Source: Paracoccaceae bacterium
Lineage (GTDB): Bacteria > Pseudomonadota > Alphaproteobacteria > Rhodobacterales > Rhodobacteraceae
Length of the DNA stretch: 64,000 bases
Reading direction: 5' to 3'
Assembly: GCA_007692585.1 (NCBI GenBank)
Contig: REBU01000059.1
Location: forward strand, 62,001-126,000
Part shown: positions 7,226-16,522 of the stretch, one piece after another
Layout of the letters: each line of letters opens with the position of its first letter
Position numbering within the stretch: the stretch's first letter is position 1
Program-made: the position numbers and the translations under genes
Notes under the pieces: model-generated
Told to the model about the DNA's origin: nothing
The model's input: only the letters and a program-made list of their open reading frames with translations
Databases searched by the model: none

Positions 7226-10224
7226 GCCATCGCCTGCCCAATGGGGGCCGCCTGATCCGGCGCGGCAAACCGCAGAGCTTCACTTTCAACGGCAAGCGAA
7301 TGACCGGCTATGCTGGCGACACGCTCGCAGCCAGCCTGCTGGCCAATGGGCAGACCCTCGTCGGGCGTTCGTTCAAATACCACCGCCCACGCGGGATTGT
7401 CGCCTCGGGCGTCGAAGAGCCCAACGCCCTTGTCGGTCTGGGCCGCGGCGATCGCTATGAGCCCAACCAGCGCGCAACGACGACCGAAGTGTTCGACGGG
7501 CTGGTGGCCGAAAGCCAGAATCACTGGCCAAGCCTCGATCTGGACCTGCTCTCGGTGAACAATCTGCTGCCGCAATTCCTGACAGCGGGTTTCTATTACA
7601 AGACCTTCCTGCAGCCGCGCGCGTTCTGGAAACATGTCTATGAACCGATCATCCGCCGTTCGGCAGGGCTCGGCAAGGCCCCCGACGACAAGGCCCGCGA
7701 CCCCGACCGCTATGAACAGATCTACGCCTTTTGCGACGTCTTGATCATCGGTGGCGGCATCGCCGGGCTTCAGGCCGCACTGAGCGCCGCGCAGAGCGGT
7801 GCGCGCGTGGCGCTTTGGGAGCAGACGGCCCATTGGGGCGGCCGCGCGCCTGTCGATGGCGTGCAGATCGATGGCAAGCCCGCGCAAAACTGGATCAAGA
7901 CCACCGTCGAAGCGCTTGAAAAGATGAACAATGTGCATCTGCGCCTGCGCATGATGGGAGCAGGTGTTCATGATCACGGCTATGTTCTTGGCTATGAGCG
8001 GATCACCGATCACGCGCCTGCGACGCAGGCGCCGCGCCACCGCCTCTGGCGGATGCGCGCGGGTCACATCATCACGGCCACCGGCGCGATCGAGCGGCCC
8101 TTGTCTTTCGCAGGCAACGACGTGCCCGGCGTGATGCTTGCTGCGGCGATGCGCGATTATCTGGTGAATTACGCCGTCGCCGCCGGAAACTCCGTCGTGG
8201 TGGTGACCAATAATGACGACGCCTATCGCACCGCCATCGCGCTGCGCAAGGCGGGGCTCGGTGTGCCCGCCGTCATCGACGCGCGTGCCGAAGCCAATGG
8301 CGCGCTGCCGCAGGAAGCCCGCGCGCTTGGGTTGCGCGTGCTGACCGGGCGCGGCGTGCGCAAGGTCAAGGGCGGCAAGCGCGTCAAGGGCGTGGAAATC
8401 TGCCGCATCGACAGCGCAGGCACGGCCCATAGCGAGGTCTTCGACTGCGATGCCATCGCCATGTCCGGCGGCTGGTCGCCGGTCGTGCATCTGTGGTCGC
8501 ATTGCGGCGGCAAGCTCACCTGGGACACGAATGGCCATTTCTTCCGCCCGGACCCCAACCGCCCCCCGACCGGCGCGGATGGCGCGGGCTTCGTGACGGT
8601 CTGCGGTGCGGCGAACGGGGTAATGTCCGCTGTGCTGGCCGATGCCCATGCCGCTGTGGTGACGGCACTCGGGCGGCAGGATCTGCCCATGCCCGCGCAG
8701 GATCAGCTCCCCGAGGAAGACCCGCTCGAGCCTGTCTGGATCATGCCGCGCCGCGCTGAATATCCGCTGCGCGCGAAGATGTGGCTCGATTACCAGAACG
8801 ATGTGAAAGTCTCGGATGTGCAGCTTGCTGCGCGCGAAGGCTATCAGAGCGTCGAGCACACCAAGCGCTACACCACGCTCGGCATGGCGACAGATCAGGG
8901 TAAACTGAGCAATATCAACGGGCTCGCCGTGCTCTCGGATGCTTTGGGTCAACCGATCCCGGCCACTGGCACGACCACCTTCCGCCCGCCCTATACGCCG
9001 ATCTCGCTCGGCGCGATCGCAGGCGAGGCGCGCGGCGCGGTCTTCCAGCCCCTGCGGCGCAGCCCGCTGCATGACTGGCACGCGGCCAATGGCGCGGATT
9101 GGGAACCTGTCGGCCAATGGCGGCGGCCCTTCACCTACAAACGTCCGGGCGAAAGCCGCGATCAGGCCGTCAATCGCGAAGTCAGGAACGCCCGCGAAGC
9201 CGTGTCGCTGCTCGATGCCTCGACCTTGGGCAAGATCCTTGTCTCCGGCCCGGATGCAGGGCGGTTCCTCGATATGCTCTACACCAATATGATGAGCACG
9301 CTGAAACCCGGCAAGTGCCGCTACGGCTTGATGTGCAATGAGAACGGCTTCCTGATGGATGACGGGGTCGTGGCGCGGATCGACGAGCAGAGCTTCCTTG
9401 TCCATACGACCAGCGGCGGCGCCGATCATGTCCATGGCTGGATGGAAGACTGGCTGCAATGCGAATGGTGGGACTGGAAGGTTCACACGGTCAACCTGAC
9501 CGAGCAATTCGCGCAGATCGCCGTGGTCGGCCCCAAAGCGCGGCTGCTGCTCGAGCGTCTGGGCGGGATGGATGTCAGCGCAGACGCCCTGCCCTTCATG
9601 GACTGGCGCGCGGGCCAGCTTGGCGGCTTCGATGTGCGCGCGTTCCGCATCAGCTTCTCGGGCGAGTTGAGCTATGAGATCGCTGTGCCCGCCTCGCAAG
9701 GCGCGGCGCTCTGGGAGCGGCTGATGACCGCGGGCGCGGATCTGGGCATCATGCCCTATGGCACGGAAGCGCTGCATATCCTGCGCGCCGAAAAAGGGTT
9801 CATCATGATCGGCGATGAAACCGATGGCACGGTCATCCCGCAGGATCTGGGGCTGAACTGGGCGATCAGCAAGAAAAAGACCGATTTTCTGGGCAAGCGC
9901 GGGATGGAGCGTGAAGCCATGGTCAACCCGGACCGCTGGAAACTGGTCGGACTGGAAACGCTCGATGGTTCTGTCCTGCCGCATGGCGCGCTGGCGCTTG
10001 GCAAGGGCAAGAATGCCAATGGACAGGCTGTGACCGAAGGGCGCGTGACCTCGACCTATTTCTCGGCCACGCTGGGACGCGGGATCGCCATGGGGCTGGT
10101 GGCACAGGGGCCAGAGCGGATGGGCGAGGAGCTGATCTTCGCTGGCCCGCAGGACAAACGGATCAAGACACGCATCGTGGACCCGGTGCTCTATGACAAG
10201 GAAGGGGCGCGGCAGAATGTCTGA
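7222..10224 (+). CDS. soxA: Sarcosine oxidase, alpha subunit (NAD+- and THF-binding)
   Basis: A 1000-aa subunit. It begins with a ferredoxin-like N-terminal domain (LASLLANGQTLVGRS-like region, residues about 35-50), then an NAD+-binding Rossmann motif CDVLIIGGGIAGLQAAL at about residue 172. The C-terminal 400 residues resemble GcvT/DMGDH folate-binding domains (SLLDASTLGKILVSGPDAG, YGTEALHILRAEKG). The subunit receives the iminium from SoxB and forms 5,10-methylene-THF. The ATG at 7222 overlaps the soxD stop; an alternative start 15 nt upstream is less likely. Full length for the family. A very long open frame on the opposite strand is only its shadow. Confidence 0.97.
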   Translation: MSHRLPNGGRLIRRGKPQSFTFNGKRMTGYAGDTLAASLLANGQTLVGRSFKYHRPRGIVASGVEEPNALVGLGRGDRYEPNQRATTTEVFDGLVAESQNHWPSLDLDLLSVNNLLPQFLTAGFYYKTFLQPRAFWKHVYEPIIRRSAGLGKAPDDKARDPDRYEQIYAFCDVLIIGGGIAGLQAALSAAQSGARVALWEQTAHWGGRAPVDGVQIDGKPAQNWIKTTVEALEKMNNVHLRLRMMGAGVHDHGYVLGYERITDHAPATQAPRHRLWRMRAGHIITATGAIERPLSFAGNDVPGVMLAAAMRDYLVNYAVAAGNSVVVVTNNDDAYRTAIALRKAGLGVPAVIDARAEANGALPQEARALGLRVLTGRGVRKVKGGKRVKGVEICRIDSAGTAHSEVFDCDAIAMSGGWSPVVHLWSHCGGKLTWDTNGHFFRPDPNRPPTGADGAGFVTVCGAANGVMSAVLADAHAAVVTALGRQDLPMPAQDQLPEEDPLEPVWIMPRRAEYPLRAKMWLDYQNDVKVSDVQLAAREGYQSVEHTKRYTTLGMATDQGKLSNINGLAVLSDALGQPIPATGTTTFRPPYTPISLGAIAGEARGAVFQPLRRSPLHDWHAANGADWEPVGQWRRPFTYKRPGESRDQAVNREVRNAREAVSLLDASTLGKILVSGPDAGRFLDMLYTNMMSTLKPGKCRYGLMCNENGFLMDDGVVARIDEQSFLVHTTSGGADHVHGWMEDWLQCEWWDWKVHTVNLTEQFAQIAVVGPKARLLLERLGGMDVSADALPFMDWRAGQLGGFDVRAFRISFSGELSYEIAVPASQGAALWERLMTAGADLGIMPYGTEALHILRAEKGFIMIGDETDGTVIPQDLGLNWAISKKKTDFLGKRGMEREAMVNPDRWKLVGLETLDGSVLPHGALALGKGKNANGQAVTEGRVTSTYFSATLGRGIAMGLVAQGPERMGEELIFAGPQDKRIKTRIVDPVLYDKEGARQNV

Positions 10225-10783
10225 GATCATGAGAAGCGCATTGCCCGGTGCTGAATTCACAGGGTTCGTGCAGGTATCCGAGGCTGGGCTGCAGGGCATG
10301 ATCACGCTGCGCGCCGATCTTGCCGCGCCACAGCTGGCCACCGCGCTGAAATCCGCCACAGGCTGCGCCATGCCAAAGACGCGCAAGATCACCCGTGACG
10401 GCGCGCACAGCCTCGTCTGGATGTCGCCTGATGAGCTGATGATCCTATGCCCCCATGCGGAGGCGCCCGCGCTCACCGACCGCCTGAGCCGCGAGATGGC
10501 GGGCGCATTCGTGACGCTGGCCAATGTCTCGGATGCGCGGGCCATGTTCCGTGTCACGGGCGCGATGTGGCGCGACGCGCTGGCCAAGCTCTGCCCGGTC
10601 GATTTCGCCAGCTTGCAGACAGGCGATATCCGCCGCACCCGCGCCGCCCAGGTCGCCGCCGCCATTCTGGTGACCGACGCGCAGGAAGCGCAGATCATCT
10701 GCTTCCGTTCGGTCGCAGGCTATATGTTCGACCTGCTCAGCATTGCAGCGGCACCGGGCGCGGAACCTGCGCTCTATGTCTGA
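10217..10783 (+). CDS. soxG: Sarcosine oxidase, gamma subunit
   Basis: A 188-aa protein starting MSEIMRSALPGAEFTGFVQV. It has a GcvT/YgfZ-like small fold and the family features WMSPDELMILC, FRVTGAMWRDALAKLCPVDF and ICFRSVAGYMFDLL. The gamma subunit completes the heterotetramer and lacks its own cofactor. The ATG at 10217 overlaps the soxA stop by 8 nt, so it is read from the same message; a start 24 nt earlier is in frame but adds only basic residues. It is the last gene of the operon, and I see no strong hairpin before the sodB promoter. Confidence 0.93.
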   Translation: MSEIMRSALPGAEFTGFVQVSEAGLQGMITLRADLAAPQLATALKSATGCAMPKTRKITRDGAHSLVWMSPDELMILCPHAEAPALTDRLSREMAGAFVTLANVSDARAMFRVTGAMWRDALAKLCPVDFASLQTGDIRRTRAAQVAAAILVTDAQEAQIICFRSVAGYMFDLLSIAAAPGAEPALYV

Positions 10784-10802
10784 GTTAATTCTGCAGTGCC
10801 CC

Positions 10803-10831
10803 TTGACCTGAGCGCGCGCAGGCCTCTTATT
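10803..10831 (+). promoter_or_regulatory. Candidate sigma-70 promoter of sodB
   Basis: TTGACC (10803-10808) and CTTATT (10826-10831) are spaced by 17 nt, about 40 nt upstream of the sodB start codon. This suggests that sodB is transcribed apart from the sox operon. Confidence 0.5.
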
Positions 10832-10871
10832 CCGAGGGCGAAGAGACATAACAACAGACGAGGACACACAG

Positions 10872-11471
10872 ATGGCTTTCGAACTTCCCGATCTTCCCTA
10901 CGCGCATGACGCGCTCGCAGAGCTTGGCATGAGCGCAGAGACGCTGGAATTTCACCATGACATTCACCACAAGGCTTACGTCGACAATGGCAACAAGCTG
11001 ATCGCCGGAACAGAGTGGGAAGGTAAATCGGTTGAGGACATCATCACCGGCACCTATCAGTCCGGCGCTGTCGCACAGACCGGGATCTTCAACAATGCCA
11101 GCCAGCACTGGAACCATGTGCAATTCTGGGAAATGATGGGTCCGGGCGTAAAAGCGATGCCTTCGGAACTGGAAAAAGCCCTGACCGAAAGCTTTGGGTC
11201 CGTCGACAAGTTCAAAGAAGACTTCTCCGCCGCAGGGGCGGGTCAGTTCGGGTCGGGCTGGTGCTGGCTTGTCAAAGACAAGGACGGGTCGCTGAAGGTC
11301 ACCAAGACCGAAAACGGTGTGAACCCTCTCTGCTTTGGCCAGACCGCCCTTCTGGGCTGTGATGTCTGGGAGCACAGCTATTACATCGACTTCCGCAACA
11401 AGCGCCCGGCCTATCTGACCAACTTCCTTGAAAAGCTGGTCAATTGGGAAAATGTGGCATCGCGGATGTGA
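10872..11471 (+). CDS. sodB: Superoxide dismutase, Fe type (Fe/Mn family)
   Basis: A 199-aa cytoplasmic enzyme that dismutates superoxide to oxygen and hydrogen peroxide. The Fe/Mn SOD ligands are present: His-28 in LEFHHDIHHKAYVD, the His in SQHWNHVQFW, and the Asp and His of CDVWEHSYYIDF. The NNASQHWNH and FGSGWCWLV segments fit the iron-type subfamily, but metal use cannot be proved from sequence. GAGGA lies about 9 nt before the ATG. The gene has its own promoter and is followed by a perfect hairpin. Downstream of sarcosine oxidase, which makes hydrogen peroxide, it could also serve stress protection, although this link is only by position. Confidence 0.96.
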   Translation: MAFELPDLPYAHDALAELGMSAETLEFHHDIHHKAYVDNGNKLIAGTEWEGKSVEDIITGTYQSGAVAQTGIFNNASQHWNHVQFWEMMGPGVKAMPSELEKALTESFGSVDKFKEDFSAAGAGQFGSGWCWLVKDKDGSLKVTKTENGVNPLCFGQTALLGCDVWEHSYYIDFRNKRPAYLTNFLEKLVNWENVASRM

Positions 11472-11477
11472 CCGCTC

Positions 11478-11501
11478 AAAGGCGCCCTTCGGGGCGCCTT
11501 T
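11478..11501 (+). terminator. sodB terminator hairpin with UUCG loop
   Basis: AAAGGCGCCC (11478-11487) pairs perfectly with GGGCGCCTTT (11492-11501) across a TTCG tetraloop. The following T tract is short, so this may be a mixed terminator and mRNA-stabilising hairpin. Confidence 0.8.
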
Positions 11502-11677
11502 CGCTTGACACGATCCGAGGCAAGCACCGTTGCAAGCGTGCTGTCGAAATAATCTCGGAAATCGCCTGACACGTGGCTAATCGGTTTGCAGGCTCCCTGA
11601 ATTTCCGATAATGCGACAGCTGCGTGCAACAAGCACCATCAACCCCCTCTCACTACTTGGTAAAAGGTGCCCGCGTC

Positions 11678-12454
11678 ATGCGTATGAACATCGATGTCGT
11701 TATGGATTACCAGCTCGACGGCCCCGGCCCGGTTTTGCTGGCGATCGAAGCAGCGGCCATTCCGGGTCAACGCATAGAGAACAGCATGCTGGAAATCCTC
11801 AATGCAACGCATCGACATGTGCCGGGCGAAGCGGGGCTGGGTCGGCGCATCTGGGCCAATGTCATCAATGACAGGTTGAACCTGCGCTATGTCGCCGATG
11901 TCGAGATCACGCGCGATGAGATCCCGTTACAGACACTTGCACAATGCGACTGGCAAGACCTGCCCAGCGATGTCCTGAGCTATCTGCGCCCGTCGCGGTT
12001 CTGCCCGTCCGATCAATTCATGCCCTTTGTCGCTAAAAGCTTCGGCCATCTGGACGCAGGCGCCAAGGTGGCCGCAATCCGTGATTGGGTTGCAGAGGCG
12101 GTCACCTATGTCTCCGGCAGCTCCGACGCTGCCACCTGCGCCAATGACACATTCGTGTCGCGCGAAGGCGTCTGCCGGGATTTCGCACATCTGGTCTGCA
12201 CGCTGGTGCGCGCCGCGCAAATCCCGGCGCGCTACACCTCGGGCTACGGCCCGGGCGTCACGCCACCCGATTTCCACGCCGTGGCCGAAGTCTGGCTGGA
12301 CGGTGCCTGGCATGTGGTAGATGCCACAGGCATGAGCACAAGCGCCGATCTGGCGATCATCGGCACCGGCCGCGACGCAAGCGACGTGGCCTTCATGGAA
12401 ACCCAATCCCCCGCCAACCCGACCTACCAGAACCTGATCATCACGCGCCGCTAG
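11678..12454 (+). CDS. Transglutaminase-like cysteine peptidase family protein
   Basis: A 258-aa protein. The N-terminal part matches the small beta-sandwich that precedes transglutaminase-like domains (MRMNIDVVMDYQLDGPGPVL). The catalytic triad is intact: Cys-166 in SREGVCRDFAHL, His-200 in PDFHAVAEVW and Asp-215 in WHVVDATG. Such cytoplasmic proteins are widespread in Alphaproteobacteria and are often annotated as transglutaminase family; a peptidase or amidase activity is inferred. Two ATGs (11678 and 11684) are possible; the first follows AAGGTG. It stands alone, convergent with the thiolase gene, only 3 nt away at the stops. Confidence 0.88.
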   Translation: MRMNIDVVMDYQLDGPGPVLLAIEAAAIPGQRIENSMLEILNATHRHVPGEAGLGRRIWANVINDRLNLRYVADVEITRDEIPLQTLAQCDWQDLPSDVLSYLRPSRFCPSDQFMPFVAKSFGHLDAGAKVAAIRDWVAEAVTYVSGSSDAATCANDTFVSREGVCRDFAHLVCTLVRAAQIPARYTSGYGPGVTPPDFHAVAEVWLDGAWHVVDATGMSTSADLAIIGTGRDASDVAFMETQSPANPTYQNLIITRR

Positions 12455-12457
12455 GCG

Positions 12458-13633
12458 TCAGACCCGCTCGATGGACAGCGCAATCCCCTGGCCGCCGCCG
12501 ATGCACATGGTGACAAGCGCGCGCTTGCCGCCGATGCGCGCCAACTCATAGAGCGCCTTGACCGTGATGATCGCGCCTGTCGCGCCCACGGGATGGCCAA
12601 GCGCAATGGCGCCGCCATTGGGATTGACGCGCTCCGGGTCCAGCCCAAGGCCGTGATTGACCGCAAGCGCCTGCGCGGCAAAGGCCTCGTTGGATTCGAC
12701 CACGTCGAAATCATCGATCTTCAGCCCGGTGCGCGCCATAAGCGCCTCGACGGCCGGGACCGGGCCGATGCCCATCACCTCGGGGCGCACCCCGGCATGC
12801 CCATAGCCAGTGATGCGCGCAAGCGGGGTCAAGCCGGCCTTCTCGGCCGCATCCGCCCGCGCCAGCACCAGCGCCGCCGCGCCGTCATTGATGCCACTGG
12901 CATTGCCTGCCGTGACGGAGCCATCCTTACGGAAGGCAGGCCGCAACCCGGCGAGAACGTCCAGACTGGTCTGTTTGGGATGCTCATCGGTATCAAACGC
13001 GACCTCACCCTTGCGGGTCTTCAGCATGACGGGCACGATCTGATCCTTGAACCGCCCATCCGCAATCGCACGCGCGGCCCGCGTCTGACTTTCCAGCGCA
13101 AAGGCATCCTGCGCCGCGCGGGTGATGCCATGTTCAGCCGCAACGTTTTCAGCGGTGATCCCCATATGACCCGTCCCGAAAGGACAGGTCAGCGCGCCCA
13201 CCATCATGTCAATGGCGCTGACATCGCCCATTTTCTGCCCGAAGCGTGCCGCAGGCAGGATATAGGGCGCGCGGCTCATGTTCTCGGCCCCGCCGACCAG
13301 CGCAAAATCCGCATCCCCCAGCGCCAGCGCCTGCACGCCCGAAACAATCGCCTGCACGCCCGAACCACAGAGCCGGTTGACATTCATCGCAGGCACCGTG
13401 TCCGGCACCCCTGCCCCCATGGCCGCGCGGCGCGAGAGGTACATATCCGCAGGCTCCGTCGCGAGCACGGTGCCGAAGACCACGCTGCCGATCTGGCCCG
13501 GCGCAACACCTGCCCGCGCCAGTGCTGCGTCAGACGCGATCCGCGCCAGCTCAATCGCCGAAACACCCGCGAGTGATCCGCCAAACGTGCCGATGGCCGT
13601 GCGCGCGCCACCCAGAATTACGATATCGTCCAT
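12458..13633 (-). CDS. Acetyl-CoA acetyltransferase (thiolase)
   Basis: A 391-aa thiolase of the biosynthetic/degradative acetyl-CoA C-acetyltransferase family. The acyl-accepting Cys-89 is in NVNRLCGSGVQA, the C-terminal His in NGGAIALGHPVGATGA, and the second Cys in TMCIGGGQGIAL. Length and motifs fit PhaA/AtoB-type enzymes that condense two acetyl-CoA or split acetoacetyl-CoA; some close relatives act on beta-ketoadipyl-CoA. No phaB, atoD/A or paa genes are nearby, so the specific pathway is unresolved. Given the liu operon elsewhere in the window, it could consume the acetoacetate-derived acetoacetyl-CoA, but this is inference. Confidence 0.93.
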   Translation of the reverse strand: MDDIVILGGARTAIGTFGGSLAGVSAIELARIASDAALARAGVAPGQIGSVVFGTVLATEPADMYLSRRAAMGAGVPDTVPAMNVNRLCGSGVQAIVSGVQALALGDADFALVGGAENMSRAPYILPAARFGQKMGDVSAIDMMVGALTCPFGTGHMGITAENVAAEHGITRAAQDAFALESQTRAARAIADGRFKDQIVPVMLKTRKGEVAFDTDEHPKQTSLDVLAGLRPAFRKDGSVTAGNASGINDGAAALVLARADAAEKAGLTPLARITGYGHAGVRPEVMGIGPVPAVEALMARTGLKIDDFDVVESNEAFAAQALAVNHGLGLDPERVNPNGGAIALGHPVGATGAIITVKALYELARIGGKRALVTMCIGGGQGIALSIERV

Positions 13634-13705
13634 GAAAGCCCCCCTTATGAGGCTATCAGTCTAAGCACATTCCGCACATCAATCCAGTGCTACGCGCAGT
13701 CCGCA

Positions 13706-15943
13706 CTATCCGCGTTTACGCTTGAGTTTTTTCTTGCTTTTGGCCGTGGCAACGCGGCCCTTGCCAACGTTGCGGCGCACAGGCCCACCGCGTCCGCGTC
13801 GGCCTGCGCCGCGCGGAGGCGCTTCGCCTTCGACTTCCAGAAGCTCCAACGCAATGCCGCCCGTCACAGGCTCGGCCTCTGACAGTTTCACCTTGACGCG
13901 CTGGCCCAACCCGATGCGGAAGCCCGAACGCTCCCCTTCGAGGGCCTGCGCCTCGGCGTCATGGCGGAAATACTCGTCCCCAATCGCACGGATCGGGATC
14001 AACCCGTCTGCGCCTGTTTCATCGAGCTTCACGAAAACCCCGAACCGCGCTACGCCCGACACACGGCCCGAAAATTCAGCCCCCACGCGCTCGGCCAGAT
14101 AAGCCGCCAGATAGCGGTCCGCCGTGTCGCGCTCCGCCGCCATCGAGCGGCGCTCTGCTTCAGAGATTGCCTTGGCCGTCTCCTCCAGATGCTCGATATC
14201 CCAGGGCGACAACCCGTCATCGCCCCAACCATGCGCCGCAATCAGGCTGCGATGCACGATCAGATCCGCATAGCGCCGGATGGGCGAGGTGAAATGCGCA
14301 TATTCCCGCAGGGCAAGCCCAAAATGGCCGAAATTCTGCGGCGCGTAATAGGCTTGCGTCATCGAGCGCAGCGTCGCCATGTTGATCAGCTCGTCAAACT
14401 CGGTCCCTTCGGCCTGCCGCAAAAGCTGGTTGAAATGCCGCGTCATCAGCACCTGCCCCTTGGCCAGCGCAAAACCGGACTCGCGGGCCAATTCGCGCAG
14501 CGCTTCCAGCTTCTCGGGGCTTGGCTCCTCATGCACCCGGTAGAGCAGCGCACGCCCCTTCTCGCGCAAGGTCTCGGCCGTGGCGACATTGGCCAGCACC
14601 ATGAATTCCTCAACCAGCCGATGCGCATCAAAGCGTTCCTTGAACGCCACCGATGTCACGCGGCCTTCATCTGACAGCACGATCTGGCGTTCGGGCAGGT
14701 CCAGATCCAGCGGCTGGCGGCGCGCGCGCGCGCGCGTCAACGCGCGGTAGGCGGCAAACAGATCCGCAAGCGCCTGCGCCAGCGGCGCGGTTGCGTCATC
14801 CAGCTGCCCCGCATCCGCCGCCTGCGCCTGCTCATAGGTCAGCGAGGCCGTCGAGCACATCATAGCGCGGAAAAATTCATGCCCGCGCTTGGCCCCGTCC
14901 GCGTCGATGACCATGCGCAAGGCGATACAGGGGCGGTCCACGCCTTCATGCAGCGAACACAGATCCCCCGACAGGATATCGGGCAGCATCGGCACGACAC
15001 GGTCGGGAAAATAAGTGGAGTTGCCGCGCCGGCGCGCCTCGCGGTCCAGCTCCGAATTGGGCCGCACATAGGCGGCAACATCGGCAATCGCCACCCATAA
15101 CACGAATCCACTGGGGTTTTCGGGGTCAGGATCGGCCTCGGCATAGATCGCGTCATCATGGTCGCGCGCGTCCCAGGGGTCGATCGTCATCAAGGGCAGG
15201 GCGCGCAGATCCCGACGCCCCTTCTCGACCACAGGCCCGGCCTTGTCCGCCTCCGCGATGACCTCATCGGGGAAAGCATCGCGGATCCCGTGCTGGTGAA
15301 TGGCGATCAGCGACACAGCCTTGGGCGCGGTCGGATCGCCCAGACGCTCGATCACCCGCGCGCGCAACGGGCCGAAGCGCGACTTGCCCTCAGGTTCGGC
15401 ATGGACCAGTTCGCCGTCCTCCGCGCCGCCTGTGTCGCTGACGCTCCAGACCTTATCCGACCCCTTGTCGATCCCGACAATGCGCCCGCCCTGCGCCTCC
15501 TTGCGGAAAATCCCCAGAATCCGCGCAGGATTCGCACCGAGCTTGCGAATGACCCGCGCCTGATAATCGTAATCCGGGCCGCGGATCGCTTCCAGCTTGG
15601 CCAGAACCCGGTCACCCTGCCCAAGCGCCGGATCTCCCGCTTGCGTGATCATAACAATGACCGGCGCCACGCCATCGCCGCGCCATTCGACAGGCCGCGC
15701 GAAAAGATCGCCGTCCCCATCTGGGGCCAGAATATCGAGCACGGTGACAGGCGGCAATTTGCCATGCAGACGGGTGCGGCGGGGCTTCAAGACCCCCTCG
15801 CCCTCCAGCGTGCCCAGAAGCGCCTTCAGATCGATCTTGGCACTGCCCTTAATCCCGAAAGCCTTGGCAATCTCGCGCCGGGTTACGCCGGGATTGTCAT
15901 TGATCCAGTCGCGCAACTGATCAAGCGAAGGAAGCTGTTTCAT
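13706..15943 (-). CDS. rnr: Ribonuclease R
   Basis: A 745-aa 3'-5' exoribonuclease that degrades structured RNA. It has an N-terminal winged-helix segment (TRREIAKAFGIKGSAKIDLK), cold-shock domains, the catalytic RNB domain with DPWDARDHDDAIYAE (Mg2+-binding Asp cluster) and HFTSPIRRYADLIVHR, and a C-terminal S1 domain (VSGVARFGVFVKLDETGADG) ending in a lysine-rich tail KSKKKLKRKRG. The ATG at 15943 has a GA-rich ribosome site and matches the family start. The open frame upstream reads through a GC-rich inverted repeat and is not used. The leader carries strong secondary structure, a possible target for the enzyme itself. Confidence 0.95.
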   Translation of the reverse strand: MKQLPSLDQLRDWINDNPGVTRREIAKAFGIKGSAKIDLKALLGTLEGEGVLKPRRTRLHGKLPPVTVLDILAPDGDGDLFARPVEWRGDGVAPVIVMITQAGDPALGQGDRVLAKLEAIRGPDYDYQARVIRKLGANPARILGIFRKEAQGGRIVGIDKGSDKVWSVSDTGGAEDGELVHAEPEGKSRFGPLRARVIERLGDPTAPKAVSLIAIHQHGIRDAFPDEVIAEADKAGPVVEKGRRDLRALPLMTIDPWDARDHDDAIYAEADPDPENPSGFVLWVAIADVAAYVRPNSELDREARRRGNSTYFPDRVVPMLPDILSGDLCSLHEGVDRPCIALRMVIDADGAKRGHEFFRAMMCSTASLTYEQAQAADAGQLDDATAPLAQALADLFAAYRALTRARARRQPLDLDLPERQIVLSDEGRVTSVAFKERFDAHRLVEEFMVLANVATAETLREKGRALLYRVHEEPSPEKLEALRELARESGFALAKGQVLMTRHFNQLLRQAEGTEFDELINMATLRSMTQAYYAPQNFGHFGLALREYAHFTSPIRRYADLIVHRSLIAAHGWGDDGLSPWDIEHLEETAKAISEAERRSMAAERDTADRYLAAYLAERVGAEFSGRVSGVARFGVFVKLDETGADGLIPIRAIGDEYFRHDAEAQALEGERSGFRIGLGQRVKVKLSEAEPVTGGIALELLEVEGEAPPRGAGRRGRGGPVRRNVGKGRVATAKSKKKLKRKRG

Positions 15944-15965
15944 CGCTGCCCCCTCGCACGGCGCA

Positions 15966-16041
15966 GGCCCGCCCCCGGCACGCAAGGCAGGGGCGCAGCC
16001 CCTGCCGGGGTCGGGTGGGTGGGGCGTGACGGGGGCGGGCC
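15966..16041 (-). repeat. Nested GC-rich inverted repeat in the rnr leader
   Basis: Outer arms GGCCCGCCCCCG (15966-15977) and CGGGGGCGGGCC (16030-16041) pair over 12 bp. An inner hairpin GGCAGGGGC/GCCCCTGCC (15986-15994, 15998-16006) has a GCA loop. The element lies between the GNAT gene and rnr, ending 23 nt before the rnr start codon. Confidence 0.75.
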
Positions 16042-16090
16042 GGAAAGAATGCACATCATGCGCGGCCCGTAGCACGCCCAATGCCCCAAG

Positions 16091-16522
16091 TCACCGCGAA
16101 ACCTGCACATTCCGCACCATATCACGATGCGCGATCCCCGCATCGAGATATTCCGGCCCCACAGCCACAAAGCCCAGCTTCTCGTAAAACCCCAGCGCAT
16201 GGGTTTGCGACCCCAGCCGGGCCTGCGCAATCCCCGGCATCTCGCGCAAGACCGCCAGCGCAGCCTCAATCAGTGCGACACCGATACCCTGCCCGCGAAA
16301 GCCCCGCAGGACGCAAACGCGCCCGATCTTGCCGACCTCGCCCTTGATCAAAACCCTTGCGCAGCCAACGGCTTCCCCGTCGATCTTCGCCAGGATATGC
16401 AGCGCTTCGGGATCGCGGCCATCGACTTCTTCAGACTCTGGCACAGATTGTTCTTCGATGAATACGACGCGCCTGAGCGCGTGACAGCTCGCAAGATCCT
16501 GCGTCAGCCCCACCTCGATCAT
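16091..16522 (-). CDS. GNAT family N-acetyltransferase (ElaA/YjcF-like)
   Basis: A 143-aa acetyltransferase. It shows the GNAT acetyl-CoA loop [24 protein letters not shown] at about residues 66-89, and the C-terminal pattern [30 protein letters not shown] typical of the ElaA/YjcF branch. The N-terminus has the [21 protein letters not shown] segment of this group. The substrate is unknown. Its ATG overlaps the dapE stop by 4 nt (ATGA), so it is translated with dapE, but a role in lysine or peptidoglycan synthesis does not follow from that alone. Confidence 0.9.
   Translation of the reverse strand: MIEVGLTQDLASCHALRRVVFIEEQSVPESEEVDGRDPEALHILAKIDGEAVGCARVLIKGEVGKIGRVCVLRGFRGQGIGVALIEAALAVLREMPGIAQARLGSQTHALGFYEKLGFVAVGPEYLDAGIAHRDMVRNVQVSR

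Noticed and set aside
7078-10698. A 1206-codon open frame on the minus strand
   Set aside because: It is opposite soxA and soxG. Its translation is rich in His, Arg, Asp and Gln with no family pattern, typical of the antisense of a GC-rich gene.
14700-14740. Run of alternating GC dinucleotides that could form Z-DNA
   Set aside because: It is inside rnr and encodes the Ala/Arg-rich stretch of the protein; explained by codon use.
15944-16081. N-terminal extension of RNase R by 46 residues
   Set aside because: The extension is encoded by GC-rich inverted repeats and is Pro/Gly/Ala-rich; MKQLPSLDQL at 15943 is the family-like start with a ribosome site.
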